Source: DATAOG01 sp963753685 (lineage in GTDB: Bacteria; Pseudomonadota; Alphaproteobacteria; Geminicoccales; Geminicoccaceae). From it: DNA of 64,000 bases. Where the stretch lies: NCBI GenBank assembly GCA_963753685.1, contig CAVWDE010000020.1:186001-250000 (forward strand), given 5' to 3'. Below are positions 57,017 to 64,000 of the stretch, piece by piece. How positions within the stretch are numbered: the first letter of the stretch is position 1; every line of letters starts with the position of its first letter. Position numbers and translations under genes: made by a program. The notes below the pieces were generated by a model, which was given only the letters and a program-made list of their open reading frames with translations, did no database searches and had not been told where the DNA came from.

Positions 57017-57044
57017 TTGACAGCCGGCAAATCGCAGCTAATAT
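57017..57044 (+). promoter_or_regulatory. Candidate sigma-70 promoter of rplU-rpmA
   Basis: A perfect TTGACA (57017-57022) is followed after 16 bases by TAATAT (57039-57044), which fits the -10 consensus at four positions. It lies about 90 bases before rplU. The leader between promoter and gene could hold a control element, but I see none with confidence. Confidence 0.6.
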
Positions 57045-57131
57045 CCCGCCTCTCTCGATCGACCGGTGGGCCGGCTGCGCAGGCGGTGGCGGCACCGGTC
57101 GGAATGTGTTCGGCGCGGGCCCTGTACGCGG

Positions 57132-57455
57132 ATGTATGCAGTCATCAAGACCGGCGGTAAGCAGTACCGCGTCGCTCATGGCGACGTGATCAAGGTCGAG
57201 CGCCTCGCCGGCGAGGTCGGCCAGACGATCGCCTTCGAGCAGGTGCTGATGGTCGCCGGCGACGGCGAGGACGCCGGGCCGCAGATCGGCACGCCGCTGT
57301 TGGCGGGCGTGCGCGTGACCGCCGAGGTGCTGGAGCAGGGCAAGGCGCCCAAGATCATCGTGTTCAAGAAGAAGCGCCGCAAGAACTACCGGCGCAAGCG
57401 CGGCCACCGGCAGCTGCAGACCGTACTGCGGATCCAGGAGATCGCGCCCGCCTGA
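57132..57455 (+). CDS. rplU: 50S ribosomal protein L21
   Basis: The 107-residue protein begins MYAVIKTGGKQYRV and has the basic KKKRRKNYRRKRGHRQ region that contacts 23S rRNA, both diagnostic of L21. The ATG at 57132 is fixed by the family; an upstream in-frame start at 57066 would add an unconserved, Arg-rich leader. It precedes rpmA by 37 bases, the usual ribosomal pair. Confidence 0.97.
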   Translation: MYAVIKTGGKQYRVAHGDVIKVERLAGEVGQTIAFEQVLMVAGDGEDAGPQIGTPLLAGVRVTAEVLEQGKAPKIIVFKKKRRKNYRRKRGHRQLQTVLRIQEIAPA

Positions 57456-57492
57456 GCGGGCGATCGGGCGGCGCGCGCAGAGGAGATCGGAT

Positions 57493-57762
57493 ATGGCGCA
57501 CAAGAAGGCTGGCGGCAGCTCGCGCAATGGCCGCGACTCGCCCGGCCAGCGCTTAGGTGTCAAGAAGTTCGGCGGCGAGCGGGTCGTGCCCGGCAACATC
57601 ATCGTCCGCCAGCGCGGCACCCGCTGGCACCCCGGCCGCAATGTCGGCATGGGTCGCGACCACACTCTGTTCGCGCTGACCGAAGGCAGCGTGCGCTTCG
57701 GCTCGGGGCCGGGCGGCCGGTCCTACATCTCGGTGGTGGCGGGCGAGCCGGCGGCCGAATAG
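57493..57762 (+). CDS. rpmA: 50S ribosomal protein L27
   Basis: The 89-residue protein starts MAHKKAGGSSRNGRDSPGQR, the universal L27 N-terminus that reaches the peptidyl-transferase centre, and contains GNIIVRQRGTRWHPG and VGMGRDHTLFAL. It lacks the N-terminal leader cleaved by Prp in Firmicutes. AGAGGAG lies just before the ATG. An intrinsic terminator follows about 40 bases after the stop. Confidence 0.98.
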   Translation: MAHKKAGGSSRNGRDSPGQRLGVKKFGGERVVPGNIIVRQRGTRWHPGRNVGMGRDHTLFALTEGSVRFGSGPGGRSYISVVAGEPAAE

Positions 57763-57800
57763 CGCGGCGCGCCGCCAAGGCGCTCTCGTTGTGCTGCGAG

Positions 57801-57826
57801 GGGGAATGGCGCGCCATTCCCCTTTT
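57801..57826 (+). terminator. Palindromic intrinsic terminator after rpmA
   Basis: A perfect 22-base palindrome (57801-57822), GGGGAATGG and CCATTCCCC around CGCG, is followed directly by TTTT. The stem is strong and the position 38 bases after rpmA fits a terminator. The T-run is short (four), so some transcription may pass into obgE, whose start is 50 bases further on. Confidence 0.7.
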
Positions 57827-57876
57827 CGATCCTGTTCTCTTTTCGATCCGCGCTTGCAGGGTGGATTCCAAGCGCG

Positions 57877-58884
57877 ATGCGCTTCCTCGATCAGGCCAAG
57901 ATCTACGTCAAGGGCGGCGACGGCGGCAACGGCTGCATCAGCTTCCGGCGCGAGAAATTCATCCCGCGCGGCGGCCCGGATGGCGGTGATGGCGGTCGCG
58001 GCGGCGCCGTGATCGGGCGCGCCGATCCGGCCCTCAATACCCTGATCGACTACCGCTACCGCCAGCATTTTAGGGCCCAGCGCGGCGGCCACGGCATGGG
58101 TGCCAACCGCACCGGAGCGAACGGCGCCAATGTCGAGCTCGCGTTACCGCCCGGCACCGAGATCCTGGACGAGGACGGCCGGACCGTGCTCGCCGACCTG
58201 CTGGCCGCGGATGGGACCCTCATCCTCGCGGCGGGCGGGCAGGGCGGCCTCGGCAACAGCCGCTTCAAGTCCTCGACCGACCGGGCGCCGCGGCGCGCCA
58301 CGCCCGGCCAGCCGGGCGAGGAGCGCTGGCTCTGGCTGCGCCTCAAGCTGCTCGCGGACGCCGGCCTGATCGGTCTGCCCAATGCCGGCAAATCGACCTT
58401 CCTCGCGGCGGTCTCGCGGGCGCGCCCCAAGATCGCCGACTACCCATTCACGACGCTGGTGCCCAAGCTCGGCACGGTCCAGCTGGATGACGAGAGCTTC
58501 GTCCTCGCCGACCTCCCGGGGCTGATCGAGGGCGCCCACGAAGGCGCCGGGCTCGGCGACCGCTTCCTCGGCCACATCGAACGCTGCCGGGTGCTGATCC
58601 ACCTGGTCGACGGCACGCAGGACGATGTCGCAGACGCCTGGCGCACCGTCCGCCACGAGCTCGGGAGCTACGATTCACGGCTGCTCGAGCGCCCCGAGCT
58701 GGTCTGCCTGAACAAGGCCGACGCGCTGACCGACGAGATGGTGCGGGCGCGGGGTGCGGCGCTGACCAAGGCGGCCGGTCAGCCGGTCTTCGTCACATCC
58801 GGCGTGTCGCGCCAGGGCCACCAGGCCGTGTTGGGCGCCGCCTGGGGCGCGATCCGGGCGGCACGCGCCAAGGTGCCCGCATGA
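57877..58884 (+). CDS. obgE: Obg-family GTPase
   Basis: The 335-residue GTPase has the glycine-rich Obg domain (1-158) and the G domain with GLPNAGKS at 166-173, ADLPG at 211-215 and NKAD at 279-282. It helps late 50S ribosome assembly and stress control. It lacks the extra C-terminal OCT domain of Firmicutes. The neighbours rplU-rpmA and proB are the usual ones. The start ATG lies behind a GC-poor leader with two copies of TTTTCGATCC, but no classical ribosome site. Confidence 0.96.
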   Translation: MRFLDQAKIYVKGGDGGNGCISFRREKFIPRGGPDGGDGGRGGAVIGRADPALNTLIDYRYRQHFRAQRGGHGMGANRTGANGANVELALPPGTEILDEDGRTVLADLLAADGTLILAAGGQGGLGNSRFKSSTDRAPRRATPGQPGEERWLWLRLKLLADAGLIGLPNAGKSTFLAAVSRARPKIADYPFTTLVPKLGTVQLDDESFVLADLPGLIEGAHEGAGLGDRFLGHIERCRVLIHLVDGTQDDVADAWRTVRHELGSYDSRLLERPELVCLNKADALTDEMVRARGAALTKAAGQPVFVTSGVSRQGHQAVLGAAWGAIRAARAKVPA

Positions 58885-59032
58885 CGCTCGCACCCGACCA
58901 CCTGAGCCCGGGTGCGCTGCGCCAGGGTCGGAGTCGGCGTCCGGTGGTAAGGTGCGCGGCGAGACGGGCGTGGGTTGGCGGCGAGGTGCTGACGGCATGT
59001 TAAACTTTGGGCGTCAGTTATTGGTTCGGATC

Positions 59033-59100
59033 GTCCATGTGACCCTGGGAATCCCCGCCGCCGGTTCCGGAGCCGTGGGGATTCCCAGGATCGCATGGAC
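59033..59100. repeat. Large imperfect inverted repeat between obgE and proB
   Basis: A 13-base perfect stem (CCTGGGAATCCCC at 59044-59056 with GGGGATTCCCAGG at 59077-59089) encloses a 20-base GC-rich loop. A further 7-base pair, GTCCATG (59033-59039) and CATGGAC (59094-59100), flanks it. No T-run follows on either strand. It could stabilise mRNA, attenuate transcription or bind a protein; its role is unknown. The stretch CATGGAC is repeated at once at 59101-59107. Confidence 0.75.
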
Positions 59101-59153
59101 CATGGACAGGCTAGCGACCATTGGTTGACGAAGGGTTAACCGGAAGATCGGGC

Positions 59154-60254
59154 ATGACGCCTCGCCGGCGGCGCGTGGTCAAGATCGGCTCGTCGCTGCT
59201 GGTTGATGGCGAGGGCCGGATCCGGCTCGCCTGGCTCGCGTCGCTGGCGGAGGACTTGGCCGCCTGCCGGGCGCGCGCCGAGGAGATCATCGTCGTGACC
59301 TCGGGCGCGATCGCACTCGGTCGGGCGGCGCTCAACCTGGCTGCGCGCACCCTCCGCCTGGAGGAGAAGCAGGCCGCGGCCGCGGTCGGCCAGATCAACC
59401 TCGCCCAGGCCTATCAGGCAAGCCTCGCCCGCCACGGGCTGGCGACCGCGCAGCTGCTGCTGACCCTTGCCGACACCGAGAACCGGCGACGCTACCTCAA
59501 CGCCCGCTCGACCGTCGAAGCCCTGCTCAGGCTCGGCGTGATCCCGGTGGTCAACGAGAACGACACCGTCGCGACCAACGAGATCCGGTTCGGCGACAAC
59601 GACCGGCTCTCGGCCCGGGTCGCGGTCATGGCGAGTGCTGAGGAGCTGATCCTCCTGTCCGACGTCGACGGGCTCTACACCCGCGACCCGGGTCATGACC
59701 CCGGCGCGATCCGGGTCGAACTGGTGACCGCGATCACGCCCGAGATCGAGGCCATGGCCGGGGGCGCGGGCAGCCCGGCCGGCACCGGCGGCATGGTCAG
59801 CAAGCTCGCGGCCGCCAAAATCGCGACCCGGGCGGGCTGCAGCGTCGTGCTTGCCCGCGGCGTCGAACCCCATCCGCTGGCGCGGCTCGAGGGTGGCGGC
59901 GCCGGCACCCGCTTCCCGGCGCGCGCCAACCCGCGGCGCGCGCGCAAGGAATGGCTCGCCGCGACCCTCGAGGTCATGGGCGTGATCCGGATCGACGCCG
60001 GTGCGGCGCGCGCGCTCAAGCGGGGCAGCAGCCTGCTGCCGGCCGGCGTGACCGAAGTCGAGGGCGGCTTCGAGCGCGGCGATCCGGTCCTGGTGCGCGG
60101 ACCCGACGGCCAGGATCTGGCCAAGGGGCTGTCGGCCTACGATGCCGAGGATGCCCGCCGGCTGCGCGGCCAGAGGACCGAGCAGATCGCGGCCCTGCTC
60201 GGCTACCGGGGCCGCGACGAGCTGATCCACCGCGACGATCTCGTGCTGCTCTGA
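59154..60254 (+). CDS. proB: Glutamate 5-kinase
   Basis: The 366-residue enzyme phosphorylates glutamate for proline synthesis. It has VVKIGSSLLVDGEGRI, VTSGAIALGRAAL, NENDTVATNEIRFGDNDRLSA and GTGGMVSKLAAAKIA of the kinase domain (1-255) and a C-terminal PUA domain (about 275-355). The ATG at 59154 has GGAAGA upstream; the longer frame to 59121 is unconserved. A nucleotidyl cyclase gene separates it from proA. Confidence 0.95.
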   Translation: MTPRRRRVVKIGSSLLVDGEGRIRLAWLASLAEDLAACRARAEEIIVVTSGAIALGRAALNLAARTLRLEEKQAAAAVGQINLAQAYQASLARHGLATAQLLLTLADTENRRRYLNARSTVEALLRLGVIPVVNENDTVATNEIRFGDNDRLSARVAVMASAEELILLSDVDGLYTRDPGHDPGAIRVELVTAITPEIEAMAGGAGSPAGTGGMVSKLAAAKIATRAGCSVVLARGVEPHPLARLEGGGAGTRFPARANPRRARKEWLAATLEVMGVIRIDAGAARALKRGSSLLPAGVTEVEGGFERGDPVLVRGPDGQDLAKGLSAYDAEDARRLRGQRTEQIAALLGYRGRDELIHRDDLVLL

Positions 60255-60278
60255 GCCCTGCGAGCGCGGACGACGGCG

Positions 60279-61487
60279 ATGCTGAAGGACTGGCGACAGA
60301 CGCCGAGCACGCGCCGGGTCCTGGTGCACGGACCGCAGGCCGGCTCCCACCTCGAGTTCGTGGTCGAGCTCTGCGAGTGGCTCTGCCGGCGCGGCCTGCC
60401 GCTCTACCAGGTCAACCAGTACACTCCGACCCTGCACCCCCTGATGCAGGGCGTGGAGTGCATCTGGCACCGCTCCGGCCGCGCCCCGGAGGAGGTTCAG
60501 CTCCATTGGCGCGCTGGCGCGGACCTGCGCGCGTGGGAAGCCAACCCCTTGCGCCAGATCATGCTCGGCACCGACGAGATCCGGGTCGACCTGTGCGCGC
60601 CCAACTCCGCGCTGGCAGCGCCGATCCTCGATCGGCTGCGCGCCGAGGGGGCAAGCGAATATCTGGTCATGGCGGTGCCGCTCGCCGATGGCCGGCGCAA
60701 CGCGATCAGCTGGGCGACCGATGCGCCGGGCGGCTTCACGCTGGCGGCGCGCAACGAGCTGCGCAATCTCGCCGGTCCCTTGGGACTGATCCTCGACCTT
60801 CTGGAGGGGCGCCGGACCGCGCGCACCCTGCTCGACACCTATCTCGGGCGGGGGCCCGGCCGCGAGGTCTTGAACGGCGCCATCCGGCGCGGCGACCGGC
60901 GTGATCTCGAGGCGGTGATCCTGTTCGCCGATCTGCGCGACTTCACCGCCAAGGCCGCGAATTGGAGCATCGATCAGCTGCTCGCCGCCCTCGACAGCTA
61001 CTATCAGGCCCTGGTCGACGCGATCACGGTCGCCGGCGGCGAGGTCCTGAAGTTCATGGGCGACGGCCTGCTCGCGGTGTTTCCGATCGGCGAGGCGCCG
61101 GCGCTGGCGCGGACCTGTCAGCGGGCGCTGGCGGCGGTCATGGCGGCGCGCCACGCCCTCGAGGCGGCGAACCGCGCGCGCGCCGCGGCCGGTGCCGATC
61201 CGCTCGACTTCGGGGTCGCGCTCCACGTCGGCCCGGTGGTCTACGGCAACATCGGCGGCCAGGGACGCCTCGACTTCACCGTGATCGGGCCGGCGGTCAA
61301 CCTGGTCAGCCGGGTCGAGGGCCTGTGCAAGCGGCTCGGCCAGCCACTGCTGGCGACCGCGGCCTTCGCCCGCCAGCTCGGCGGCGAACTCGCCCCGCTC
61401 GGGGAACAACGGATCCGCGGCTTCGCGGAGCCGATCGGCCTGTTCGGCCTGCCCGAAGCCGTGGCGTCGGCCAGCCGATCGGGGTAG
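60279..61487 (+). CDS. Class III adenylate/guanylate cyclase
   Basis: The 402-residue protein has a helical and GAF-like N-terminal region (about 1-205) and a class III cyclase domain (about 212-390). The metal-binding aspartates are in FADLRDF (D218) and FMGDGLLAVFP, and VNLVSRVEGL supplies the transition-state Asn/Arg. No membrane segment is seen, so it is probably cytosolic. The N-terminal part could sense a ligand. It is inserted between proB and proA with short gaps (24 and 29 bases), so it is likely cotranscribed with them. Whether it makes cAMP or cGMP is not evident. Confidence 0.9.
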   Translation: MLKDWRQTPSTRRVLVHGPQAGSHLEFVVELCEWLCRRGLPLYQVNQYTPTLHPLMQGVECIWHRSGRAPEEVQLHWRAGADLRAWEANPLRQIMLGTDEIRVDLCAPNSALAAPILDRLRAEGASEYLVMAVPLADGRRNAISWATDAPGGFTLAARNELRNLAGPLGLILDLLEGRRTARTLLDTYLGRGPGREVLNGAIRRGDRRDLEAVILFADLRDFTAKAANWSIDQLLAALDSYYQALVDAITVAGGEVLKFMGDGLLAVFPIGEAPALARTCQRALAAVMAARHALEAANRARAAAGADPLDFGVALHVGPVVYGNIGGQGRLDFTVIGPAVNLVSRVEGLCKRLGQPLLATAAFARQLGGELAPLGEQRIRGFAEPIGLFGLPEAVASASRSG

Positions 61488-61516
61488 GGTGAGGCTGGGG
61501 AAACCGGAGGCAAGCC

Positions 61517-62794
61517 ATGGCGACCGCGTTGCGCCACGACCTCGAAGCAGAGATGCGAGCGCTCGGCGAGCGCGCCCGCGGTGCGGCGCAGGTCCTGGCG
61601 ATCACCCCGCGCGCGGCCAAGGATCGGGCCTTGCTGGCGGCGGCCGCGAGCCTCCGGACGCGTGCGGACGAGATCCTGCAGGCCAACGCCAGGGACCTGG
61701 CGGCAGCGCAGGGCCAGGGCCTGCGGGCCTCGCTGCTCGATCGGCTGGCGCTCGATGCCGGGCGGATCGAGGCCATGGCGGCCGGGCTCGAGGCGGTCGC
61801 GGCGCTGGCCGATCCCGTCGGCCTCGAGATCGCGCGCTGGCAGCGTCCGAACGGCCTCGACATCGCCCGCGTGCGGGTGCCCCTGGGCGTGATCGGGATC
61901 ATCTACGAGTCGCGCCCGAACGTCACCGCGGATGCCGGCGCGCTCTGCCTCAAGGCGGGCAATGCGGCGATCCTGCGCGGCGGCTCGGAGAGCTTCCACT
62001 CCGCGCGCGCGATCCTCGCCTGCCTGCAGGGCGGCCTGCGCGCGGCCGGCCTGCCCGAGGCCGCGATCCAGAGCCTGCCGACCACCGATCGGGCCGCGGT
62101 CGGCATCATGCTGACCATGAGCGAGCAGATCGACGTGATCGTGCCGCGCGGCGGCCCGTCGCTGATCGAGCGGGTGCAGAAGGAGAGCCGGATTCCGGTG
62201 CTCGCCCATCGGGACGGCATCTGCCACGTCTATCTGCATGCGGCGGCCGACCCGGCGATGGCGCGCGCGATCACTCTCAATGCCAAGATGCGCCGGACCT
62301 CGGTGTGCGGCGCCGCCGAGACGCTGCTGGTCGATCGCGCCGCGGCCGGCCGGCTGCTGTCGGGGGTGCTCGAGGATCTGCTGGCGGCCGGGTGCGAGGT
62401 GCGCGCCGAGCCCGAGGTCCAGGCCATGGACCCGCGGATCGAGCCGGCGAGCGAGGCCGACTGGTCGATGGAGTATCTGGACGCGGTCCTTGCGATCAAG
62501 GCGGTCGACGGCCTGGATGCGGCGATCGCGCATATCAACCGCTACGGCTCGCACCACACCGACACGATCGTCACCGGCGAGCGGGCCGCGGCCGAGCGCT
62601 TCCTCGCCGAAGTCGACAGCGCGATCGTGCTGCACAACGCCTCGACCCAGTTCGCGGATGGCGGCGAGTTCGGCATGGGCGCCGAGATCGGCATCTCGAC
62701 CGGCCGGCTGCACGCTCGCGGGCCGGTCGGCGTCGAGCAGCTGACCAGCTTCAAATACGTGGTGCGCGGCAGCGGTCAGATCCGGCCCGCATGA
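61517..62794 (+). CDS. proA: Gamma-glutamyl phosphate reductase
   Basis: The 425-residue NADPH enzyme reduces glutamyl phosphate to glutamate semialdehyde for proline synthesis. It has PLGVIGIIYESRPNVTADAG, VPRGGPSLI, the catalytic Cys in AKMRRTSVCGAAETLLVD and FGMGAEIGISTGRLHARGPVG near the end. The gene starts at ATG 61517 with GGAGG upstream and ends in an ATGA overlap with nadD. Confidence 0.96.
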   Translation: MATALRHDLEAEMRALGERARGAAQVLAITPRAAKDRALLAAAASLRTRADEILQANARDLAAAQGQGLRASLLDRLALDAGRIEAMAAGLEAVAALADPVGLEIARWQRPNGLDIARVRVPLGVIGIIYESRPNVTADAGALCLKAGNAAILRGGSESFHSARAILACLQGGLRAAGLPEAAIQSLPTTDRAAVGIMLTMSEQIDVIVPRGGPSLIERVQKESRIPVLAHRDGICHVYLHAAADPAMARAITLNAKMRRTSVCGAAETLLVDRAAAGRLLSGVLEDLLAAGCEVRAEPEVQAMDPRIEPASEADWSMEYLDAVLAIKAVDGLDAAIAHINRYGSHHTDTIVTGERAAAERFLAEVDSAIVLHNASTQFADGGEFGMGAEIGISTGRLHARGPVGVEQLTSFKYVVRGSGQIRPA

Positions 62795-63459
62795 ATCATC
62801 GCCGGCCGATCGCCCGGATCAATCGGCCGCGCCCGGTCGAGATGACGCCGCGGCCCGTGTCGCGGCGCCGGATCGGGCTGCTCGGCGGCTCGTTCAACCC
62901 GGCGCACGAGGGCCATCTCGCGATCAGCCGGGAGGCCCTGAAGCGACTGCGGCTGGACCGCATCTGGTGGTTGGTCTCGCCGCAGAACCCCCTGAAACCG
63001 GCTGCCGGTATGGCGGACTTTGCCGACCGCGTCGCCTCGGCGCGCGCCCTCGCGGCCAGAGATCGGCGCATCGAGGTCAGTGAGCTCGAGCAAAGGCTGG
63101 GCACGCGCTACACCGTCGATACCATCCAATGGTTGAGCCATCATCAAGTAGAGAACATCGTATGGTTGATAGGGGCGGACAACTTGCTACAATTGCCCCG
63201 CTGGCGCCACTGGGAGCGCCTGCTTGCGATGGTTCCCATTGCCGTCTTTGACCGTGACCCTTATTCTTACCCGGCATCGGCGGGCCGGGTCGCGCGGCGC
63301 TACGCTGGCCGGCGCCTCGGGCAGAGCGCCGCGCCGGCTTTGGCGGAGCGGCACCCACCCGCCTGGGTGTATCTACGGCTGCGTCGACACGAGGCGTCGA
63401 GCACGGCAATTCGTCGGGAGCAGAGGAGCCCGGGTCGGCGCGCCCGAAGAAAGGAGTGA
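62791..63459 (+). CDS. nadD: Nicotinate-nucleotide adenylyltransferase
   Basis: The 222-residue enzyme joins NaMN and ATP in NAD synthesis. It carries GLLGGSFNPAHEGHLAIS, WWLVSPQNPLKP, WLIGADNLLQL and the C-terminal EASSTAIRRE motif. The start ATG overlaps the proA stop; it adds about 25 residues before the conserved core, so ATG 62842 (before TPRPVSRR) may be the true start. The stretch 63110-63210 is clearly less GC-rich than the rest. Confidence 0.93.
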   Translation: MNHRRPIARINRPRPVEMTPRPVSRRRIGLLGGSFNPAHEGHLAISREALKRLRLDRIWWLVSPQNPLKPAAGMADFADRVASARALAARDRRIEVSELEQRLGTRYTVDTIQWLSHHQVENIVWLIGADNLLQLPRWRHWERLLAMVPIAVFDRDPYSYPASAGRVARRYAGRRLGQSAAPALAERHPPAWVYLRLRRHEASSTAIRREQRSPGRRARRKE

Positions 63460-63845
63460 CCGTCATAGGCACGGAGACGCGCACGCGGCCAGTCAGTCCT
63501 GACCTGCTAGAGCTCGTTCTCACCTCGCTCGCCGACGACAAGGCGATCGATCCCGTCACCATCGATCTCACCGGCAAGACCAGCATCGCAGACGCCATGG
63601 TGATCGCGACCGGCAGCTCGCAGCGCCACCTCGCGACCATGGGCGAGCACCTGCTGACGCGCCTCAAGGCCGCCCGGCTGCCGGCCCTCGGCGCCGAGGG
63701 TGGTGGCCGGTCGGATTGGCTTTTGATCGATGCCGGCGATGTCATCGTCCACCTGTTCAAGGACGAGGTGCGGCGCTTTTACGACCTGGAAAAGCTCTGG
63801 GGCACGGCCCTGCCCGAGCTGGCCGCCGTCGCCCGCCACGCCTGA
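63456..63845 (+). CDS. rsfS: Ribosomal silencing factor RsfS
   Basis: The 129-residue protein matches RsfS (YbeB/DUF143), with SLADDKAIDPVTIDLTGKTS, DAMVIATGSSQRHLATM and DWLLIDAGDVIVHLFKDEVR, ending YDLEKLWG. It binds L14 and blocks subunit joining in starvation. The GTG at 63456 overlaps the nadD stop, with AAGGA just before it, which is close but usable. The nadD-rsfS-rlmH order is conserved in bacteria. Confidence 0.96.
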   Translation: MTVIGTETRTRPVSPDLLELVLTSLADDKAIDPVTIDLTGKTSIADAMVIATGSSQRHLATMGEHLLTRLKAARLPALGAEGGGRSDWLLIDAGDVIVHLFKDEVRRFYDLEKLWGTALPELAAVARHA

Positions 63846-63881
63846 GCGCCGCGGCGTCGCGCCCCAGCAGCGGGCGGTGCC

Positions 63882-64000
63882 ATGCGGATCACCATCGCCG
63901 CCGTCGGCCGCGAGCCCGCGGGGCCGATCCGGGAGTTGTTCGAGGACTACCGTCGGCGCTCGGCCTGGCCGATCCGCTTGGTCGAGATCGCGCCGCGGCG
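63882..64000 (+). CDS. rlmH: 23S rRNA pseudouridine-1915 N3-methyltransferase, N-terminal part
   Basis: About 40 residues are visible before the window ends, starting MRITIAAVGREPAGPIRELF then EDYRRRSAWPIRLVEIAP, which fits the start of RlmH (a SPOUT methyltransferase acting on 23S rRNA helix 69). Position after rsfS supports it. The rest of the gene lies outside the window. Confidence 0.85.
   Translation, partial: MRITIAAVGREPAGPIRELFEDYRRRSAWPIRLVEIAPR

Noticed and set aside
59033..59100. Inverted repeat considered as an obgE terminator
   Set aside because: The stem is strong, but neither strand has a T-run after it and it lies about 150 bases after the obgE stop.

Overview
The window is very GC-rich, gene-dense bacterial DNA with frequent ATGA/GTGA stop-start overlaps. 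The right-hand block rplU-rpmA-obgE-proB-proA-nadD-rsfS-rlmH, the GSH-dependent metabolism (gshA), the exported c-type cytochromes and the IalB-like protein point to an alphaproteobacterium, probably Rhodospirillales-like. This is an inference from gene content and style; no rRNA or tRNA gene was seen.

Layout. 1-10.6 kb: the end of an unidentified gene, a PKHD hydroxylase, a SlyD-like PPIase, guaB, an operon of a membrane PPIase plus three HupE/UreJ proteins, a hydroxypyruvate isomerase-like gene, an acyltransferase and gshA. 10.9-13.6 kb: two dehydrogenases and an exported protein. 13.6-24 kb: a coenzyme F420 island with the four core biosynthesis genes cofC, fbiC (fused CofG-CofH), cofE and cofD, a close relative of actinobacterial F420-dependent glucose-6-phosphate dehydrogenase, two LLM-family oxidoreductases (one frameshifted) and a PPOX-type F420 protein. 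24.3-34.3 kb: a complete ebo set. The main operon runs leftward as eboD-eboE-eboC, then a haemless mini-cytochrome-like gene, a cytochrome c and a soluble sugar/sorbosone-type dehydrogenase, then eboA-eboB; eboF lies on the opposite strand, pointing towards it.

34.5-44.6 kb: a TMEM220 protein, full-length Lhr helicase, and a polyamine-type ABC importer whose permease operon meets its ATPase gene tail to tail, with a pyroglutamyl peptidase gene in the ATPase operon. 44.7-49.3 kb: a complete livKGFHM branched-chain amino acid-type importer. 49.6-54.7 kb: a second periplasmic group (a frameshifted Vgb-like propeller, a BNR propeller, an exported metallo-beta-lactamase-fold protein and a helical exported protein), a transporter remnant and a PhyH-type dioxygenase. 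55.2-64 kb: Sua5/TsaC, a DUF2628 protein and the housekeeping block, with a nucleotidyl cyclase between proB and proA.

The most notable feature is the ebo operon. Ebo proteins are linked in other bacteria and in some algal plastids to production or export of small metabolites. Here the operon is interrupted by a periplasmic redox module and lies next to a self-contained F420 island. I infer that the locus may make or move an oxidised small molecule, possibly with F420-dependent steps, but the sequence does not reveal the product. Two genes carry apparent single-base frameshifts, which may be assembly errors.
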